In this document: piece after piece, positions 22,378 to 35,508 of the stretch
Layout: each line of letters begins with the position of its first letter
How positions within the stretch are numbered: the stretch's first letter is position 1
Assembly: GCA_024405265.1 (NCBI GenBank)
Contig: JAKSOZ010000015.1
Span: forward strand, 1 to 39,869
Length of the DNA: 39,869 nt
Direction of reading: 5' to 3'
Source: Kiritimatiellia bacterium
GTDB lineage: Bacteria > Verrucomicrobiota > Kiritimatiellia > RFP12 > UBA1067
Made by a program: the position numbers and the translations under genes
Notes under the pieces: model-generated
The model's input: only the letters and a program-made list of their open reading frames with translations
What the model was told of the DNA's origin: nothing
Databases searched by the model: none

Positions 22378-23621
22378 AGAACTTGGTTTTGTCGTTAATC
22401 GCTATGATTTCATTCAGCGCCGTAGCTGACGTTTATTTGATCGATGGCGTGCGCGTCGAGGGAGAAGTCCATGAAATGGGCGGAATGAAAACGATCTGCA
22501 ACGATGAAATGTGCATGATGATTCCCGAGGATGCGATTCGCTTGGACGCGGAAGGTTCGAGCCCCGCTTCCTCCGAAGAGATTTCCGCTCCGAAAACGGA
22601 AGAGAATCATCGTCTCGCTCAGGGCTTTATGACGAGCAAAAAGTTCTTGGCGTTTTTGAAGGGCGAGGAGGCAGCGGAAGAAACGAGCGATAATGATTGG
22701 ATCGTCATTCTTTTGATCGCCTTCCTGGGAGGACTCGCGATGAATCTTACGCCTTGCGTTCTTCCGATGATCCCGATCAATCTCATGATTATCGGTAAAT
22801 CCGCCGCGCGCGGGGCTTGGTATGGGCTTGGAATCGCGCTCGCTTATGGGGCGATGGGATTGATGGCGGCGATCGGGGGAATGGCCTTCGGCGAGATACA
22901 GGCTAACCCCTATTTCAATCTCACGATTGCCGTTCTTTTCATTCTACTCGCGCTCGCGCTCTCCGGTGTTTTCGCGATCGATCTCTCGAAGAATCGCGCC
23001 GGACTCGCGTCGAAGCGTCAGACGATGCTTCCTTGGGCGTTCGCGCTCTTCATGGGCGTCGTAAGCGCCGTCTTGGCCGGCGCGTGCGTAGCTCCGATCT
23101 TGATTTCGACTTTGCTTCTGTCCGCGAAACTCTACGCGGGTGGTAATGTCTTCGCGCTTGCGCTTCCGTTCGTTTTAGGTCTCGGAATGGCGCTTCCTTG
23201 GCCGTTCCTCGGCGCCGGGCTTAAGGTCTTGCCGAAGCCCGGGAACTGGATGAAGTATGTCAATAAGCTTTTCGCCGCGCTTGTCTTCGCGTTTGCGCTT
23301 TGGTATGGATATCTCGCTTATCTTGGCTTTTCTCGCTCGCCTTCGAGTGAGCAGACCGATGCCTCCGTTATCGCCGCGACGCCTTCGACTTTTACGCTCG
23401 AGGGTTTGAAACGCCCAGTGCTTGTCGATTGTTGGGCGACGTGGTGTAAGAATTGCGCGGCGATGGAAGAGACCGTCTTCAAGGATCGCGAAGTCGTTTC
23501 GGCGCTCGAAGGTTATACGGTGATTCGTCTTCAGGCGGAAGATATTCGCGAGCTCAAGCAGCTTGAAGGCTTCGAAAAGGTTTTGGGGCTTCCGGCTTTC
23601 TTGATAATCGAGGAGAAGTAA
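22374..23621 (+). CDS. dsbD: DsbD-type thiol:disulfide interchange protein
   Basis: This 415-residue inner-membrane protein carries electrons from cytosolic thioredoxin to periplasmic thiols. It has an N-terminal signal peptide (cleavage near residue 18), a short extracytoplasmic segment, the eight-helix beta domain with the redox pair in NLTPCVLPMIP and AGACVAPIL, and a C-terminal thioredoxin-like gamma domain with CWATWCKNC (about 350). The usual N-terminal immunoglobulin-like alpha domain is missing. In its place is a stretch of about 90 residues with two close cysteines (ICNDEMCMM, about 42-47). It overlaps ispH by 4 bp. Confidence 0.88.
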   Translation: MKNLVLSLIAMISFSAVADVYLIDGVRVEGEVHEMGGMKTICNDEMCMMIPEDAIRLDAEGSSPASSEEISAPKTEENHRLAQGFMTSKKFLAFLKGEEAAEETSDNDWIVILLIAFLGGLAMNLTPCVLPMIPINLMIIGKSAARGAWYGLGIALAYGAMGLMAAIGGMAFGEIQANPYFNLTIAVLFILLALALSGVFAIDLSKNRAGLASKRQTMLPWAFALFMGVVSAVLAGACVAPILISTLLLSAKLYAGGNVFALALPFVLGLGMALPWPFLGAGLKVLPKPGNWMKYVNKLFAALVFAFALWYGYLAYLGFSRSPSSEQTDASVIAATPSTFTLEGLKRPVLVDCWATWCKNCAAMEETVFKDREVVSALEGYTVIRLQAEDIRELKQLEGFEKVLGLPAFLIIEEK

Positions 23622-24269
23622 GTGAAGTTTCTGGGCTACGATTTTCGCGATTTGGAGCTCCTTGACGAGGCGCTGACGACGCCTGCGTATAAGATCGATC
23701 ATCCGAAGGCGAGCGACAACCAACGTCTTGAATTCTTGGGTGACGCGGTTCTCGGATTCTTAAGTGCCGAAGAGCTTTTTGCGAAATTTCCCGGCGAGAA
23801 AGAGGGTAAGCTTACCGTCAGGCGTACTCACATGGTTTCTTCCGTAGCGCTTTGCGAAGCGGCCGCTCGACTCGATCTTAAATCGAGTCTTAAGCGTAAT
23901 CGCGCAGCTGAAGAACTCCCCGATAATTCGAAGACGCTTGCCGATGCGATCGAGGCGATTATCGGAGCCGCGTACCTCGATGGCGGGATGGACGCCGCGC
24001 GCGAGGTTTATGCCACGCTCGCGCTCGAAAGCGTGCGCCGAGAGGATGATGAGATTATCAATCCGAAGGGTGCCTTGCAGGTGAAGTGTCAGGCGATGAA
24101 GCCTCAGCGCTTACCCGTTTATGAACTTATCGCGTGCGAGGGCAAGGCCCACGCGCCTGAATTTACCGTTAAAGTCACTGTCGAAGGAGTAGGAGAGGCG
24201 GTTGCGAAGGCCGGTAATCGAAAAGAAGCCGAGACTTTAGCCGCACGAACGCTCGTAAATATGATATAA
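23622..24269 (+). CDS. rnc: Ribonuclease III
   Basis: This 215-residue double-strand-specific endoribonuclease processes rRNA and structured mRNAs. The catalytic signature NQRLEFLGDAVLGF (about 29-42) and the second acidic motif DAIEAIIGAAYLDGG (about 108-122) are present, followed by a C-terminal double-stranded-RNA-binding domain (NPKGALQVKCQAMK to KEAETLAARTLV). The GTG start directly follows the dsbD stop codon, so translation is probably coupled. The promoter of tkt lies in its last codons. Confidence 0.93.
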   Translation: MKFLGYDFRDLELLDEALTTPAYKIDHPKASDNQRLEFLGDAVLGFLSAEELFAKFPGEKEGKLTVRRTHMVSSVALCEAAARLDLKSSLKRNRAAEELPDNSKTLADAIEAIIGAAYLDGGMDAAREVYATLALESVRREDDEIINPKGALQVKCQAMKPQRLPVYELIACEGKAHAPEFTVKVTVEGVGEAVAKAGNRKEAETLAARTLVNMI

Positions 24270-24270
24270 T
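24263..24270 (+). promoter_or_regulatory. Extended -10 promoter of tkt (leaderless)
   Basis: ATGATATAAT contains TGA-TATAAT, an extended -10 (TGnTATAAT; TATAAT at 24265-24270). No consensus -35 is seen. It ends 8 bases before the tkt ATG and no Shine-Dalgarno sequence exists, so initiation near 24277-24279 would give a leaderless mRNA. Confidence 0.6.
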
Positions 24271-24278
24271 ATACCGCT

Positions 24279-28211
<3,933 letters not shown>

Positions 28212-28212
<1 letters not shown>

Positions 28213-28862
28213 TGTACGTAATCTGGGATTGGAACGGGACGCTTTTGGATGATACGTCCGCGGCGCTTAATGCCCTGAACGTCATCCTCACGCGGCGGAA
28301 TTTGCGCCCGCTTTCTTTAGCGGAATACCGCGAAACCTTCGCTTTTCCGACCGTAAAGTTCTACGAATCGCTCGGAATCGAGCTTAATGACGATATTTCC
28401 CGCGAATTTCACGAGGCCTATTACTCGTTTCCGGCGAAATTGAACTCGGAAGCTAACGCGGCGGTCAAGTATCTCGCCGAAAAAGGTATCGGACAGTCGA
28501 TCCTTTCCGCTTTACGCCAAGACCACCTCGAAAAAGACGTTCGGCATTACTTTGGGGACAGTCCCCAAAATCAAAAGGGGGACTGTCCCCATTTCGATCA
28601 TATTGTGGGATCCGACAATCTTGATGGCGGAACTAAGTTCGAAAGGGGACAGTCCCTATTGAAGACACTTAAGTCAGAGGGCCTGTCCCCGGAAGATATC
28701 GTGATGGTCGGGGATGCGATTCACGATAAAGAAGTCGCTGACGCGCTCGGAGTCAAATGCCTCCTCGTCTCCGTTGGGGGACACGCTCACCACCGCCTCG
28801 CCGCCATCGCACAGGCCCATTCTTCACTTCTTTCCGCAGTCCACTCGCTTTGTCTTGCTTGA
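28212..28862 (+). CDS. HAD-family phosphatase (Gph-like) with REP insertions
   Basis: This 216-residue HAD hydrolase has motif I WDWNGTLLDD with the nucleophile Asp, motif II ILSALRQDHL, motif III Lys in GGTKFERG and motif IV MVGDAIHDKEVADALG, in the order of phosphoglycolate-phosphatase-like enzymes. Three REP-like palindromes (28551-28569, 28578-28590 and 28645-28657) are translated within it as FGDSPQNQKGDCPHF and KFERGQSL. The first two lie in a surface region between motifs II and III. The reading frame stays open, so the protein may still work. The start codon overlaps the bioD stop (TAATG). The substrate is unknown. Confidence 0.82.
28551..28590. repeat. Two REP-like palindromes inside the HAD gene
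   Basis: TTTGGGGACAGTCCCCAAA (28551-28569) is a perfect 9+1+9 palindrome. GGGGACTGTCCCC follows at 28578-28590. Confidence 0.85.
28645..28657. repeat. Degenerate REP-like copy in the HAD gene
   Basis: GGGGACAGTCCCT differs from the palindrome by the last base. A half copy, CTGTCCCC, occurs at 28683-28690. Confidence 0.6.
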
Positions 28863-28888
28863 CCGATCAAGAATAAATGTAGTATAAT
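28859..28888 (+). promoter_or_regulatory. Sigma-70 promoter opening the glycan cluster
   Basis: TTGACC at 28859-28864, an 18-bp spacer and TATAAT at 28883-28888. The leader is about 55 nt, with GAGGAAG shortly before ATG 28950. Confidence 0.8.
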
Positions 28889-28949
28889 ATGTGTAGACTG
28901 AGCGGTGATTAATTATGTATCGTCGTATCTAAATTGAGGAAGTTAGCTA

Positions 28950-29915
28950 ATGAAAACCATTAAAATCAAGTTCGTGGATTTTCCGCATATTAAGGGGGAT
29001 CCTCGCGATTATTGGCTTTGTAAGCTGCTTTCGAAGTATTATAACGTCGAGCTCTCCGATCATCCCGATTACATTATCGATGGTGGCCTTGGGCGAGATT
29101 TCTATTCGTATGACGGTTGTATAAAGATCGCGCTGATCGGGGAGAATTATGCGCCTGATTTCAATGAGTTCGACTATGCGATGGCGTTCGATTCGATAGA
29201 GTTCGGCGATCGTTATCTGCGCATGCCCCTGTTCGCGACCTATTCGTCCTTCAAAAAGCTCGAGCGCAGAAATGAGTTCATGCCCAAGCCGGAAGAGCTC
29301 TTAAATCGTGGATTCTGCAGCTTCGTGGTGTCGCGTTCGGAAGATCCTCTTCGCGCGGAATTCTTCCATAAGCTTTCGAAGTACAAGCAAGTCGCTTCCG
29401 GAGGCCGCATGCTCAATAATGTAGGCGGGCCCGTTCCCGATAAGCTCGCTTTTTGCTCCAAATATAAATTCAATATCGCGTTTGAGAATTCGTGTGTTCG
29501 CGGTTATACGACCGAAAAAGTCATGGAGCCGTTATCCGTTTACTCCGTGCCGATTTATTACGGTAATCCGGATATCGCCAACGACTTCAATACCGACTGC
29601 ATGGTTCATATCGCCAACAAAGCCGATATCGATAAGGCGATAGAAGAAATCATCGCGCTCGATAAAGATGACGATGCGTATCTCAAGAAGGTCATGTCGC
29701 CGATAACGGCGCTTCATACGTATGATTGGTATGAAGAAAGGTTAGTGGAATTCCTTCGTCATATTTTCGATCAACCGGTCGATCGTGCGCGGCGCTTGGG
29801 TGACTACGGTTATCAGGTAGGTGTTCGTCGTCGTGCGCGGCGAATGTGGAAGCTCTATTTGGCGACTCATCCCGCTATGTGGGGAAAGACGCTTAAGAAG
29901 AAATTCGGTCATTGA
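28950..29915 (+). CDS. Glycosyltransferase family 10 (alpha-1,3-fucosyltransferase-like)
   Basis: This 321-residue protein resembles bacterial alpha-1,3/4-fucosyltransferases such as Helicobacter FutA, which move fucose from GDP-fucose onto N-acetylglucosamine in surface glycans. The diagnostic C-terminal donor-binding block is present: KYKFNIAFENSCVRGYTTEK (about 171-190) followed by VPIYYGNPDIANDFN. The N-terminal half (acceptor domain) is short and divergent. The C-terminus ends in a basic, Arg-rich tail (RRRARRMWK) that could attach to membranes, as in Helicobacter. It is the first gene after the cluster promoter. The actual sugar and acceptor are not known. Confidence 0.85.
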   Translation: MKTIKIKFVDFPHIKGDPRDYWLCKLLSKYYNVELSDHPDYIIDGGLGRDFYSYDGCIKIALIGENYAPDFNEFDYAMAFDSIEFGDRYLRMPLFATYSSFKKLERRNEFMPKPEELLNRGFCSFVVSRSEDPLRAEFFHKLSKYKQVASGGRMLNNVGGPVPDKLAFCSKYKFNIAFENSCVRGYTTEKVMEPLSVYSVPIYYGNPDIANDFNTDCMVHIANKADIDKAIEEIIALDKDDDAYLKKVMSPITALHTYDWYEERLVEFLRHIFDQPVDRARRLGDYGYQVGVRRRARRMWKLYLATHPAMWGKTLKKKFGH

Positions 29916-29937
29916 TCATTAGGAGTATCCGTAGCGT

Positions 29938-30075
29938 ATGTTATTCAATTCATTTGAGTTCTTATTGTTCTTGCCGATCGTTTGGTGCGGCTATTGGTTG
30001 CTGCGTAATCATTTGCGCCTTCAGAACTTCCTTGTTATCGCGGCGAGTTATGTTTTCTATGGTAGGTGCCTATAA
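29938..30075 (+). pseudogene. Truncated MBOAT (AlgI-like) O-acyltransferase remnant
   Basis: Forty-five codons from ATG 29938 (with AGGAG upstream) read MLFNSFEFLLFLPIV, then LRLQNFLVIAASYVFYG, which is the characteristic N-terminus of MBOAT/AlgI membrane O-acyltransferases (normally about 450-500 residues). The frame stops at 30073-30075 and the rest of the family is absent. The sequence passes straight into the SGNH-like gene. A deletion has therefore removed nearly all of the acyltransferase but kept its start signals. Confidence 0.85.
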
Positions 30076-30122
30076 GCGCCTGGCTCGTAAGGGTATCGTA
30101 TAAAGTGAAGTTATTAAAAGTT

Positions 30123-31010
30123 ATGATCAAGCAAGTTTTACTCTATCTTGAATCGCATATTTTGGCGATTTTCCTTCCTCGACAGAAACGTCGGACACTT
30201 CGTCGCAAGTATCGTTGGCTTTATGGAAAGTTATCTATAGATATTGCCAAGGGCGTTTATCGACAGTTCGCGGCGTTTTCAAGAGTTAAGGATTCGGTAG
30301 AAGAGATTTGCTTCGGTTCTTCACATGCGCAATATGCTTATCTTCCTGGAGATGATGGATTTAACCTGGGTTTCGGATCGCAGGATTTGTACACATCGTA
30401 TGAGCTTTATCGACGAGCCTCGGATGCCAAAAGATTAAAGCGGGTGATAATATTTTTCTCTGTATTCTCTCCCGGCTTCCAAACGGAGAATTCCGGTTAT
30501 CGTGAGGTGTTTATGTTTTTTCACCACTTCTGGGGCATTCCTTATCGGTTCCACGAAGAAGATTATTTTGAGAATCGACAGCGTCAGCTGAATGATCAAG
30601 ATGCTACGATCCGTACTATTGATTCTACGGGGTATCGTGGAGAATGCGGATTCGGATACTTTATGACGGGCATGAGTAAAGGTGATATCAAGAAGCGTGT
30701 TCAGGGCCATTTGAAAAACAATGTCCGCGACAATGGCGAGATCGAGTATCTGGAACGTTTCTTATCGTTGGCGGAAAAGCAAGGACACGAAGTGACCTTG
30801 GTATTTTCGCCTGCGCGTAGCGACTATCTTTCATTTTGCCCAGACAAGCAAAATATTTTTGCAGGAGCTTATGCGATACTTAATCGCCATCCTCGCGTCC
30901 GAGTGATTGATTTATTTGGATCGTCACGGTTCTCGGATGCAGATTTTGGGGATAGCGACCATCCCAATCTTGCTGGAGCAAAAAAAATAACCGAGATGTT
31001 ACGCCTCTGA
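30123..31010 (+). CDS. SGNH/DltD-like protein, partner of the lost MBOAT acyltransferase
   Basis: This 295-residue protein from ATG 30123 has a short hydrophobic/basic N-terminus (VLLYLESHILAIFLPRQKRR) that may be a membrane anchor. It is followed by a domain with FGSSHAQYAYLPG (Ser in block I), NLGFGSQDLYTSYELYRRA and a C-terminal DSDHPNLAGAKKI, which fits the Asp-His block of SGNH hydrolases. Such proteins commonly sit next to MBOAT proteins and complete sugar O-acylation. Here the MBOAT gene just upstream is truncated. An in-frame GTG at 30066 would overlap the remnant; no good SD exists for either start. The function without the acyltransferase is doubtful. Confidence 0.65.
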   Translation: MIKQVLLYLESHILAIFLPRQKRRTLRRKYRWLYGKLSIDIAKGVYRQFAAFSRVKDSVEEICFGSSHAQYAYLPGDDGFNLGFGSQDLYTSYELYRRASDAKRLKRVIIFFSVFSPGFQTENSGYREVFMFFHHFWGIPYRFHEEDYFENRQRQLNDQDATIRTIDSTGYRGECGFGYFMTGMSKGDIKKRVQGHLKNNVRDNGEIEYLERFLSLAEKQGHEVTLVFSPARSDYLSFCPDKQNIFAGAYAILNRHPRVRVIDLFGSSRFSDADFGDSDHPNLAGAKKITEMLRL

Positions 31011-31043
31011 TCGATAATTTTTCCCCACTATATGTGGAAGATA

Positions 31044-31052
31044 TGATATAAC
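31044..31052 (+). promoter_or_regulatory. Extended -10 element ahead of the acetyltransferase (leaderless)
   Basis: TGATATAAC is an extended -10 ending 6 bases before ATG 31059. There is no Shine-Dalgarno sequence and no clear -35 box. Confidence 0.5.
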
Positions 31053-31058
31053 GATGGC

Positions 31059-31619
31059 ATGAAAATTTTATTCTTTATTGTAAAAGTCGTTGCGGGGTTT
31101 ATTCCTAATAAAGCCTTACGCCACCGATTGCGCGGGGCTTTCAGATCCTTCGCTAACGGCTGGCAGGCGCGTCACTACGGTAAGATTATGAAGGGAGTCG
31201 ATTTCGTCGGCCCTACGAATGTGAATAATAAGACCACGATCGGGACATGCTCGACGATATGCGGGTTGACGGTTACGGGGGATGGCCCGGTTGAGATCGG
31301 TCGTAATTGCGAGATCGCGCCGGACGTTTTAATCCTAACTCAGAATCACGATTATGATGACGGGTGTATGATTCCCTACGGAACTGAATCCCACGAGAAG
31401 AAAGTCGTGATCGAAGATTTTGTTTGGATAGGTCAGCGCGTTACGATTTTGCCGGGAGCGAGAATTTGCGAAGGTGCCATAATTCAAGCAGGCGCCGTCG
31501 TTCACGGAACGATACCTCCGATGGCGATAGCCGGGGGTAACCCTGCGAAGGCATTCGCGAGTCGCGACGTCGCTCGCTTCAACGAACTCAAAGCACAGAG
31601 GAGATATCGCGGAGAATGA
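31059..31619 (+). CDS. Hexapeptide-repeat acetyltransferase (WbbJ/LbH family)
   Basis: This 186-residue left-handed beta-helix acyltransferase has hexapeptide repeats over about residues 60-165 ([53 protein letters not shown]) and the catalytic-type His in [24 protein letters not shown] near the end is typical of O-acetyltransferases acting on sugars. It is adjacent to rmlA (4-bp overlap), so it may acetylate the sugar or glycan made by the cluster. N- versus O-acetylation cannot be read from sequence. Confidence 0.87.
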   Translation: MKILFFIVKVVAGFIPNKALRHRLRGAFRSFANGWQARHYGKIMKGVDFVGPTNVNNKTTIGTCSTICGLTVTGDGPVEIGRNCEIAPDVLILTQNHDYDDGCMIPYGTESHEKKVVIEDFVWIGQRVTILPGARICEGAIIQAGAVVHGTIPPMAIAGGNPAKAFASRDVARFNELKAQRRYRGE

Positions 31620-32515
31620 GAAAAGGTATAATTTTAGCCGGTGGCGCGGGGACGAGACTTCATCCCCTGACTCGTGTTGTCTCGAAACAGCTTTTGCCTG
31701 TTTACGACAAGCCGATGATCTTTTATCCCTTGTCGACGCTGATGCTTGCGGGGATTCGCGAAGTCCTCATCATCTCAACGCCGCAGGATTTGCCGAACTT
31801 CGAGCGCCTCCTCGGGGATGGCTCGCAGCTCGGAATGAAGTTCTCGTACAAGGTGCAGGAAGTCCCGAACGGCCTTGCGCAGGCCTTCGTCCTCGGGCGC
31901 GAGTTCATCGGCGATGACGACGTCTGCCTCGTCCTCGGCGACAATATCTTTTACGGCGCGACCCTCCCGCAGCTTCTGCAAGAAGCGTCCGAGCCGTCAT
32001 CGACGCCGCTCTTCCCGAATCAGTCTCACGCGACGATTTTCGGCTATCGTGTTGCCGATCCGCGTGCCTATGGCGTTGCCGAATTTGACAAGGATTGCAA
32101 TGTCCTCTCGCTTGAAGAGAAGCCGGAAAATCCGAAGTCCCATTGGGCGGTCGTCGGCCTCTACTTCTATCCGAATGATGTTGTCAAATATGCCGCGGAA
32201 CAGAAGCCGTCGGCGCGCGGTGAATACGAGATCACCGACCTCAACAAGGTCTACCTCTCGCAGGGTCGACTCAAACTTCGTCAACTGTCACGCGGCTTCG
32301 CGTGGCTCGATACGGGTACTCACCAGTCTCTCGCCGACGCGACGAATTTCGTCCGCGCGCTCATCGATCGTCAAGGCCTTCAGATTTCCTGCGTTGAAGA
32401 AATCGCTTGGCGCAAGGGTTGGATTACTGCCGATCGGCTTAAGGCTCTCGCAGATGATTATGGTAAGTCGAGTTACGGCGAGTATCTCAAAAGGCTTGTC
32501 AACGATAAGGGTTAA
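31616..32515 (+). CDS. rmlA: Glucose-1-phosphate thymidylyltransferase
   Basis: This 299-residue enzyme makes dTDP-glucose from glucose 1-phosphate and dTTP, the entry to dTDP-deoxysugars. Motifs are [57 protein letters not shown] and [10 protein letters not shown]. Length is normal. The usual partners rmlB, rmlC and rmlD are not beside it. Instead, a DegT aminotransferase and an FdtA-like ketoisomerase follow, pointing to a 3-amino-3,6-dideoxyhexose rather than rhamnose. rmlB must be elsewhere if the pathway is complete. Codon use is more GC-rich than its glycan-cluster neighbours. Confidence 0.95.
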   Translation: MRKGIILAGGAGTRLHPLTRVVSKQLLPVYDKPMIFYPLSTLMLAGIREVLIISTPQDLPNFERLLGDGSQLGMKFSYKVQEVPNGLAQAFVLGREFIGDDDVCLVLGDNIFYGATLPQLLQEASEPSSTPLFPNQSHATIFGYRVADPRAYGVAEFDKDCNVLSLEEKPENPKSHWAVVGLYFYPNDVVKYAAEQKPSARGEYEITDLNKVYLSQGRLKLRQLSRGFAWLDTGTHQSLADATNFVRALIDRQGLQISCVEEIAWRKGWITADRLKALADDYGKSSYGEYLKRLVNDKG

Positions 32516-32533
32516 GGGAGGGAAACGGTTCTT

Positions 32534-33613
32534 ATGAAAATATCCTTTTTGGTTCCTTCGTATAATCATGAGAAGTATGTCTCCGGATTTATACAAAGTG
32601 TGTTGGCGCAAACTAATCCTAATTGGGAGATGATTATCGTCGATGATTGCTCGGTTGATCGCAATGTCGAAATCATAAAAACATACTCTGATGCTCGCAT
32701 CAAATTTGTTCAGACACCATTTAATAGCGGAATTAACGCGGCACTTAATTTGGCATATAAGTATTCGTCCGGCGAAATCATTTCAACTATCGCTGCTGAT
32801 GACGAGTTGGAGCCGGAATATACAGAGAAAGTAATCGCGGCTTTTACCGCGTACGCTGATGTCGGAGTCGTCTATACTCCGCTGGCTGTTATTGATGGTA
32901 ATGGCCGTAAGACAGGCAAGATATTCAAGCCCGATTATTCCGTAGCAGTAAGCGATTACTTCAGGTCGCTGTTCTTGAAGCAGGTTTTCTTGCAGTCGCC
33001 TGGTATGGCCTATCGCAGAGTGTTTGCCGAAAAAATTCACCCGCTTCCGCTTGGCCTTTTACAGTTTCAGGATGTGGGTATGCATTTGGCGTTATCGAAG
33101 TATACGAGGCCGCTTCATCTTGATAGCCCTGTTGTTCGTTATCGTGTTGCCGGGCAAGGAGTTTCGAATGTAAATGCCGTGCAGCTTTCACAACAGGTGG
33201 CGGAAACGCCGTTATTGATGGATCTGGGGGAGAAGCTCATCGGGGATGACGTTGTTTTATTTAAGAAACTTTTCCATAACGTAGATTGGGTGAAAGATGC
33301 GGATATTCGTCAGGACTTGATTCCATATTATCTTGCGAAGATTGCGATGACATCAGCGATAGATGCAAGACGTGCATGGGGTATGGCGAGGATCAATCGG
33401 CTTATCTCCGAAGATGATTTGCTCGGGAAGATCAATGCTGCATACGGAATGAAATTTGCCGACTTGTACGCTGAACTGCGCTCTTGTGCGCCTGTTCGAT
33501 TTACGACTATAGAAAAGAGACGAATGCTGGTGCCGGGTGTTTATAAAATTTCTAATGGTAAAAGTAGGTCTCTTTCGATTTGTGGGCTACGCATAATGTA
33601 TAAATCAAAATAA
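32534..33613 (+). CDS. Glycosyltransferase family 2
   Basis: This 359-residue GT-A fold glycosyltransferase has the GT2 start [20 protein letters not shown], the nucleotide-binding [15 protein letters not shown] and the DxD-type motif in [13 protein letters not shown] (about 88-100). The C-terminal half is not recognised. No membrane helices are seen. It presumably adds one residue to the glycan repeat unit on the cytosolic side. AGGGAGGG ahead of ATG 32534 is a strong ribosome site. Confidence 0.9.
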   Translation: MKISFLVPSYNHEKYVSGFIQSVLAQTNPNWEMIIVDDCSVDRNVEIIKTYSDARIKFVQTPFNSGINAALNLAYKYSSGEIISTIAADDELEPEYTEKVIAAFTAYADVGVVYTPLAVIDGNGRKTGKIFKPDYSVAVSDYFRSLFLKQVFLQSPGMAYRRVFAEKIHPLPLGLLQFQDVGMHLALSKYTRPLHLDSPVVRYRVAGQGVSNVNAVQLSQQVAETPLLMDLGEKLIGDDVVLFKKLFHNVDWVKDADIRQDLIPYYLAKIAMTSAIDARRAWGMARINRLISEDDLLGKINAAYGMKFADLYAELRSCAPVRFTTIEKRRMLVPGVYKISNGKSRSLSICGLRIMYKSK

Positions 33614-33651
33614 CGCGATTATTTTATCGAAACAATAATTATTCTAAATTT

Positions 33652-34740
33652 ATGATTAAGTTTTTAGATCTACATAAGATAAACGAACGTTTTCGCGGCG
33701 AAATGGACGCGGCTACGAAGCGAGTTCTTGATTCGGGTTGGTATCTCCTCGGCAAGGAAGATGAGAAGTTTGAAAACGACTTCGCCGCGTATTGTGGAGT
33801 GAAGCATTGCATCGGATGCGCGAATGGTCTCGATGCGCTTGAACTAATTATCAAGGCATGGGATATTGGCCCTGGTGATGAGGTTATTGCGCCTGCTAAT
33901 ACTTATATTGCGTCACTCATTGCAATCAGTGCGAACGGCGCAACGCCGATCTTGGTTGAACCGAAGCTTGATACGTACTTGATTGATCCTGAGCGGATAG
34001 AAGAAGCGATCACGCCGAGGACGAAGGCGATTATGGTCGTTCATCTTTACGGTCGGGTTTGCGATATGAGATCGATTAATGCGATTGCAAAAAAGCACGG
34101 CCTTAAGGTTATTGAAGACTGTGCCCAGGCGCATGGCGCGTTTTACGAGGGAACTCGCGTCGGCGCACTTGGTGATGCGGCAGGCTTTTCGTTCTATCCC
34201 GGCAAGAACCTCGGCTGCTTGGGCGATGGTGGTGCGATGACGACGAATGATGATGAGCTTGCGAAGAAACTCCGCGCGCTTAGAAATTATGGATCTGACG
34301 TAAAATATCATTTCCCCTATCGCGGAACCAACTCGCGCCTAGATGAGTTACAGGCGGCATATTTGTCGGTCAAACTTCCTGCTCTTGATGAAGATAACGC
34401 GCGTCGAGTTGAAATCGCGTCGCGTTATTGCCGCGAAATCACGAATCCTAAAATTGAACTTCCTGCTGCGCCGACAGGGAATCATGATAGCGTTTATCAT
34501 GTATTTCCCGTTCGCGTCGAGAAGCGAGATGAGTTTCAGGCGTACCTCACGGAGAAGGGCATTCAGACTGTAATTCACTATCCGATTCCTCCTCACCGTC
34601 AACCTGCCTATACTGAGTGGCATGATCTTACGCTTCCGATTACGGAAAAGATTCACGACACGATTATCTCGTTGCCGATCTCTCCGGTAATGACCGAGGA
34701 AGAGGTCATTGAGGTTATATCAGCGGTGAATGCGTTTTGA
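33652..34740 (+). CDS. DegT/DnrJ/EryC1-family sugar aminotransferase (FdtB/QdtB-like)
   Basis: This 362-residue PLP-dependent enzyme is of the sugar-aminotransferase type. It starts [13 protein letters not shown], contains [20 protein letters not shown], the PLP-contact [12 protein letters not shown] and the Schiff-base Lys in [15 protein letters not shown]. Beside RmlA and an FdtA-like isomerase it most likely aminates C3 of a dTDP-3-keto-6-deoxyhexose. There is no SD before ATG 33652, and a -10-like TATTCT ends six bases upstream. The flanking 35 bp is very AT-rich. Confidence 0.88.
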   Translation: MIKFLDLHKINERFRGEMDAATKRVLDSGWYLLGKEDEKFENDFAAYCGVKHCIGCANGLDALELIIKAWDIGPGDEVIAPANTYIASLIAISANGATPILVEPKLDTYLIDPERIEEAITPRTKAIMVVHLYGRVCDMRSINAIAKKHGLKVIEDCAQAHGAFYEGTRVGALGDAAGFSFYPGKNLGCLGDGGAMTTNDDELAKKLRALRNYGSDVKYHFPYRGTNSRLDELQAAYLSVKLPALDEDNARRVEIASRYCREITNPKIELPAAPTGNHDSVYHVFPVRVEKRDEFQAYLTEKGIQTVIHYPIPPHRQPAYTEWHDLTLPITEKIHDTIISLPISPVMTEEEVIEVISAVNAF

Positions 34741-34767
34741 GCTTTAACCTATTGAAAGGGCTTGTGT

Positions 34768-35181
34768 ATGTTGGCGAATGTTAAAGAAGTGAAATTTCCT
34801 ACGAGGGGCGATGAGCGCGGACGCCTTATTGTGCAGGAAGGGGGGGGGGATTTGGTGCCGTTTGAGATTAAGCGTACTTTCTTTATCTTCGATACGACGC
34901 CGGGGATAGTTAGGGGAAATCATGCCCATCATAAAAATCGACAGATGCTTATTTGCACGTCCGGTGCTTGCACTATTGATTGTGAGATGCCGGATGGGAC
35001 AAAGACTTCGCATCGTCTTGATTGGCCGGACAAGGGTCTTTTGGTAGAAGGAATGGTCTGGCATCAGATGAAGGAGTTTTCAAAAGATGCAGTTTTGCTT
35101 GTCCTCGCGAGCGAACACTACGATGAATCGGATTATATTCGGAGCTACGACGAATTCTTGAAGATGCGCCAAAAAGCGTGA
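34768..35181 (+). CDS. FdtA/WxcM-like dTDP-sugar 3,4-ketoisomerase
   Basis: This 137-residue cupin from ATG 34768 (GAAAGGG upstream; a GTG at 34762 is the alternative) matches the FdtA/QdtA group. It has GDERGRLIVQEGG, IKRTFFIFDTTPGIVRGNHAH with the catalytic His region, LICTSGACTIDCEMPDG and VLASEHYDESDYIR. These enzymes isomerise dTDP-4-keto-6-deoxyglucose to the 3-keto sugar before amination by the DegT protein next door. A run of ten G (34840-34849) encodes the Gly triplet after residue 24. With ten G the frame is open; slippage by one base would switch the gene off. Confidence 0.87.
   Translation: MLANVKEVKFPTRGDERGRLIVQEGGGDLVPFEIKRTFFIFDTTPGIVRGNHAHHKNRQMLICTSGACTIDCEMPDGTKTSHRLDWPDKGLLVEGMVWHQMKEFSKDAVLLVLASEHYDESDYIRSYDEFLKMRQKA
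34840..34849 (+). repeat. G10 homopolymer in the ketoisomerase gene
   Basis: Ten consecutive G in the fifth part of the coding sequence, in frame at the present length. Tracts of this length are known contingency sites in Campylobacter-type surface-glycan genes. Confidence 0.8.
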
Positions 35182-35193
35182 GGTCGAAAATAA

Positions 35194-35223
35194 TTGCCGA
35201 GTGCGTAAAGGAAATGGTATAAT
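35194..35223 (+). promoter_or_regulatory. Sigma-70 promoter upstream of the small unknown gene
   Basis: TTGCCG at 35194-35199, 18 bp and TATAAT at 35218-35223. Transcription would begin about 35230. Confidence 0.65.
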
Positions 35224-35274
35224 ATTAAGTAGAAGTTGAAGACGAATCTTGCTATATTATCGAACAAACGCGAT

Positions 35275-35508
35275 ATGTCGTCCTTTACCTACGAAGGACG
35301 GACGATTCGTTTTCGTACCTCTCCTCGCCTGACGCGTTATAATCGCGTTCTCTCTTGGGAGAACGGCTTTATTGAGGTGATGGCTCAGTATGGTGATATG
35401 GAAGTCGAGGAATATGTCGACCTCGTTTCCATCCTTGAGAATCTCTATATCGATCCAGCTTCCTATCTTGCGCCGATCAAGAAAGTCGAGGTGTCGTATG
35501 ACCCCTAA
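35275..35508 (+). CDS. Small uncharacterised protein
   Basis: This protein has 77 residues from ATG 35275, or 90 from a TTG at 35236 that lies right behind the promoter; neither start has a clear Shine-Dalgarno sequence. The sequence (FTYEGRTIRFRTSPRLTRYN, then WENGFIEVMAQYGDMEVEEY, then LENLYIDPASYLAPIKKVEV) has beta-rich, then helical character and no signal peptide. I recall no function. It overlaps the ATP-grasp remnant by 11 bp in another frame. Confidence 0.55.
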   Translation: MSSFTYEGRTIRFRTSPRLTRYNRVLSWENGFIEVMAQYGDMEVEEYVDLVSILENLYIDPASYLAPIKKVEVSYDP

